A stretch of 64,000 nt of DNA from the NCBI GenBank assembly GCA_001898405.1, contig MKTW01000001.1:62001-126000 (forward strand), given 5' to 3'. Positions 62,998-64,000 of the stretch are shown here, piece after piece (the first letter of the stretch is position 1; each line of letters starts with the position of its first letter). The stretch is from Sphingobacteriales bacterium 44-61. GTDB lineage: Bacteria; Bacteroidota; Bacteroidia; Chitinophagales; Chitinophagaceae. The translations under genes were made by a program, and so were the position numbers. Under the pieces are notes generated by a model that was given only the letters and a program-made list of their open reading frames with translations, was not told the DNA's origin and made no database searches.

Positions 62998-63092
62998 CAA
63001 AATTCAAAACTAAAAATTCAAAAATCTCTAAATGGAAAGCGGTTATGGGTCCTGGATTTTTAATTTTCGAATTTTTGCTTTTTAATTTTTAG
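62998..63092. repeat. Imperfect inverted repeat after leuB, AATTCAAAA word type
   Basis: The left arm (62998-63026) repeats AATTCAAAA-like words and the right arm (63055-63092) repeats their complements (TTTTTAATTTT, GAATTTTTG); pairing is imperfect, with a roughly 28-base centre. It could weakly terminate leuB transcripts. Confidence 0.6.
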
Positions 63093-63120
63093 GAAAGCTC
63101 TTTTTTTAAAGTGAGGGGTG

Positions 63121-63128
63121 TATATTTA
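63121..63128 (+). promoter_or_regulatory. -7-like box TATATTTA before the ilv leader peptide
   Basis: TATATTTA differs from TAnnTTTG at the last base. It ends 17 bases before the leader-peptide ATG at 63146, so the leader RNA would be about 160 nt to the terminator. No clear -33 element is visible. Confidence 0.4.
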
Positions 63129-63145
63129 CACAATAGACACCCTTC

Positions 63146-63250
63146 ATGTTGAACAACAGAATACATAGCATCATCTCAGCGATTACCGTGATTATTATTG
63201 TGGTGGTGATTATTATTCCTGCAACGCCTGGAGGTGGACATTGTATGTAA
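63146..63250 (+). CDS. Ile/Val-rich leader peptide of the ilvE attenuator
   Basis: 34 residues, too short for usual gene calls. Codons 13-24 are Ile-Thr-Val-Ile-Ile-Ile-Val-Val-Val-Ile-Ile-Ile; overall 10 Ile and 4 Val in 34 but only one Leu. The tail (codons 25-34) reads Pro, Ala, Thr, Pro, three Gly, His, Cys, Met, then the stop TAA at 63248-63250. Ile/Val control runs of this kind are classic in ilv attenuators (compare ilvGMEDA of E. coli). It sits 21 bases before the attenuator terminator and 73 before ilvE. Role: ribosome position reports charged tRNA(Ile/Val). Confidence 0.85.
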   Translation: MLNNRIHSIISAITVIIIVVVIIIPATPGGGHCM

Positions 63251-63281
63251 GAATCGAAAAACGAAATACGAACCCGCCTCC
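63230..63281 (+). promoter_or_regulatory. Antiterminator pairing in the ilvE attenuator
   Basis: GGAGGTGG at 63230-63237 (leader codons 29-31) can pair with CCGCCTCC at 63274-63281, 8 pairs including one G-U. CCGCCTCC is most of the left arm of the terminator, so this pairing and the terminator exclude each other. A ribosome stalled in codons 13-24 leaves GGAGGTGG free; one at the stop codon covers it. Confidence 0.75.
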
Positions 63282-63299
63282 TTCGAGGCGGGTTTTTTT
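63271..63299 (+). terminator. Attenuator terminator before ilvE
   Basis: AACCCGCCTC (63271-63280), loop CTTC, GAGGCGGGTT (63285-63294), a perfect 10-bp GC-rich stem followed by TTTTT. It ends 24 bases before the ilvE start and is the terminating form of the attenuator. Confidence 0.92.
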
Positions 63300-63323
63300 A
63301 TACCTGTATCTAAAAAAACAACC

Positions 63324-64000
63324 ATGGCTTCTTATTATAATGAACATACCGTGCTTTGGCTGAATGGAGAGATCGTAAAAGCTTCAGAAGCGAAAATGGA
63401 CCTGTACAGCCAGTCGCTTCACTATGGCTATTCTGTATTTGAAGGGATCCGTTCATACAGGAATATCAACGGTGAAACAAAGATCTTCAAAGCAAAAGAA
63501 CATTATGAACGGCTCGAGCAATCAGCCCGTTTGATGAATATGCCTTATAAATGGTCTGTAGAAGAATTAACAGCAGCCAATTACGAGGTATTGAAAAGAA
63601 ACAATATCCAGGATGCTTATATCCGCCCTGTAGTATATGCTCCTGCCAACATGAGTTTTGCCAAAAACAACGAATCCTTTATTGCCATCCAGGCCTGGGA
63701 AATGCAGCCATTTCTTGGAGACAAATTGTTGCGGATAAAAACATCATCCTATCAACGCCCCAATCCCAAAGGTTTTAATATACAGGCGAAAGCTGGTGGG
63801 CATTATGTAAACTCCATCCTCGCCAGCCAGGAAGCAAAAGCAGCAGGCTATGATGAAGCATTGCTTACTGATCTGAATGGTTATGTAGCAGAAGGGCCCG
63901 GCGCAAATGTGTTTTATGAAAAAGACGGCTGCCTCTTCACTCCTTCGCTTGGCAATATCTTACCAGGCATCACCCGCGCAACTGTACTGGAATTATGTAA
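63324..64000 (+). CDS. ilvE: Branched-chain amino acid aminotransferase, 3' end cut by window
   Basis: Reading from the ATG at 63324 stays open for 225 complete codons to the window edge. Fold-type IV PLP signature: the catalytic lysine is in QAKAGGHYVNSILASQEAKA, and LTDLNGYVAEGPGANVF is the conserved loop. HYGYSVFEGIRSYR near residue 38 is an early family motif. It transaminates 2-oxo acids to leucine, isoleucine and valine. Control by the Ile/Val leader upstream; further ilv genes may follow beyond the window. Confidence 0.95.
   Translation, partial: MASYYNEHTVLWLNGEIVKASEAKMDLYSQSLHYGYSVFEGIRSYRNINGETKIFKAKEHYERLEQSARLMNMPYKWSVEELTAANYEVLKRNNIQDAYIRPVVYAPANMSFAKNNESFIAIQAWEMQPFLGDKLLRIKTSSYQRPNPKGFNIQAKAGGHYVNSILASQEAKAAGYDEALLTDLNGYVAEGPGANVFYEKDGCLFTPSLGNILPGITRATVLELC

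Noticed and set aside
1-64000. rRNA, tRNA, CRISPR or prophage content
   Set aside because: I looked for the T-loop GGTTCGA(A/N)TCC-type words, for arrays of identical spaced repeats and for phage or transposase genes and saw none; repeats in the window are inverted intergenic elements, not arrays.

Overview
The window looks like chromosomal DNA of a member of the Bacteroidota, most likely Chitinophagaceae. The support is the Bacteroidota -7 promoter box TAnnTTTG just upstream of many starts, the near absence of Shine-Dalgarno sequences, abundant exported proteins and lipoproteins, and families typical of that phylum (DUF6702, short-form AMP nucleosidase, DUF2452, HSDR_N_2-like stand-alone nuclease domain, YtxJ). 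I see no rRNA, tRNA, CRISPR array, prophage or insertion sequence. It is core chromosome with about 50 protein genes.

Layout. 1-4.7 kb: a divergent pair around an acyl-adenylating enzyme and a lipoprotein, then a UbiA-like membrane protein, a lipoprotein HAD phosphatase, a DUF2452 protein and a SET-domain protein. 4.8-8.9 kb: pdxJ, a PD-(D/E)XK protein, AMP nucleosidase and a fused DppD/DppF-type ABC ATPase. 8.9-14.2 kb: a 1267-residue TraB/GumN protein and queA behind a structured leader. 14.5-20.4 kb: an alpha-oxoamine synthase (serine palmitoyltransferase type), trehalase, ubiX and a GH5-GH18 bifunctional glycosidase. 20.6-31.8 kb: small secreted proteins, a methyltransferase, an M50-like membrane protein, ytxJ, an N-acetylmuramoyl-L-alanine amidase, cardiolipin synthase, a protease-fold/beta-barrel fusion and a serine hydrolase. 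31.9-38.4 kb: aconitase, a MacB/FtsX-type permease, a PspC protein and a cysteine desulfurase. 38.5-44.8 kb: a Tat-exported molybdenum aldehyde oxidoreductase (paoABC-like), glmM and a methyltransferase. 44.9-54.6 kb: an LTA-synthase-like phosphotransferase, PAP2, a CBS/CNNM protein, DUF6702/HupE/M1 peptidase, and an SPFH plus ribbon-helix-helix pair. 54.7-64 kb: aroQ, a lipoprotein, carA, a helical protein, leuACDB, an Ile/Val attenuator and ilvE running off the window.

The most informative non-coding signals are these. (1) Before ilvE there is a complete transcription attenuator: a 34-residue Ile/Val-rich leader peptide, a 10-bp terminator and an alternative 8-bp antiterminator pairing. (2) Long, nearly perfect inverted repeats lie between genes; each arm is about three imperfect tandem copies of a 7-9 nt word, and four of them share one CTTTGTGGT-type word family. 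(3) Two TGATATCA half-sites overlap the promoter of the SPFH/ribbon-helix-helix operon and are a candidate autoregulatory operator. (4) The long queA leader carries mutually exclusive CCGGT/ACCGG pairings. All functional statements come from reading translated sequence and recalling family motifs; no database search was run.
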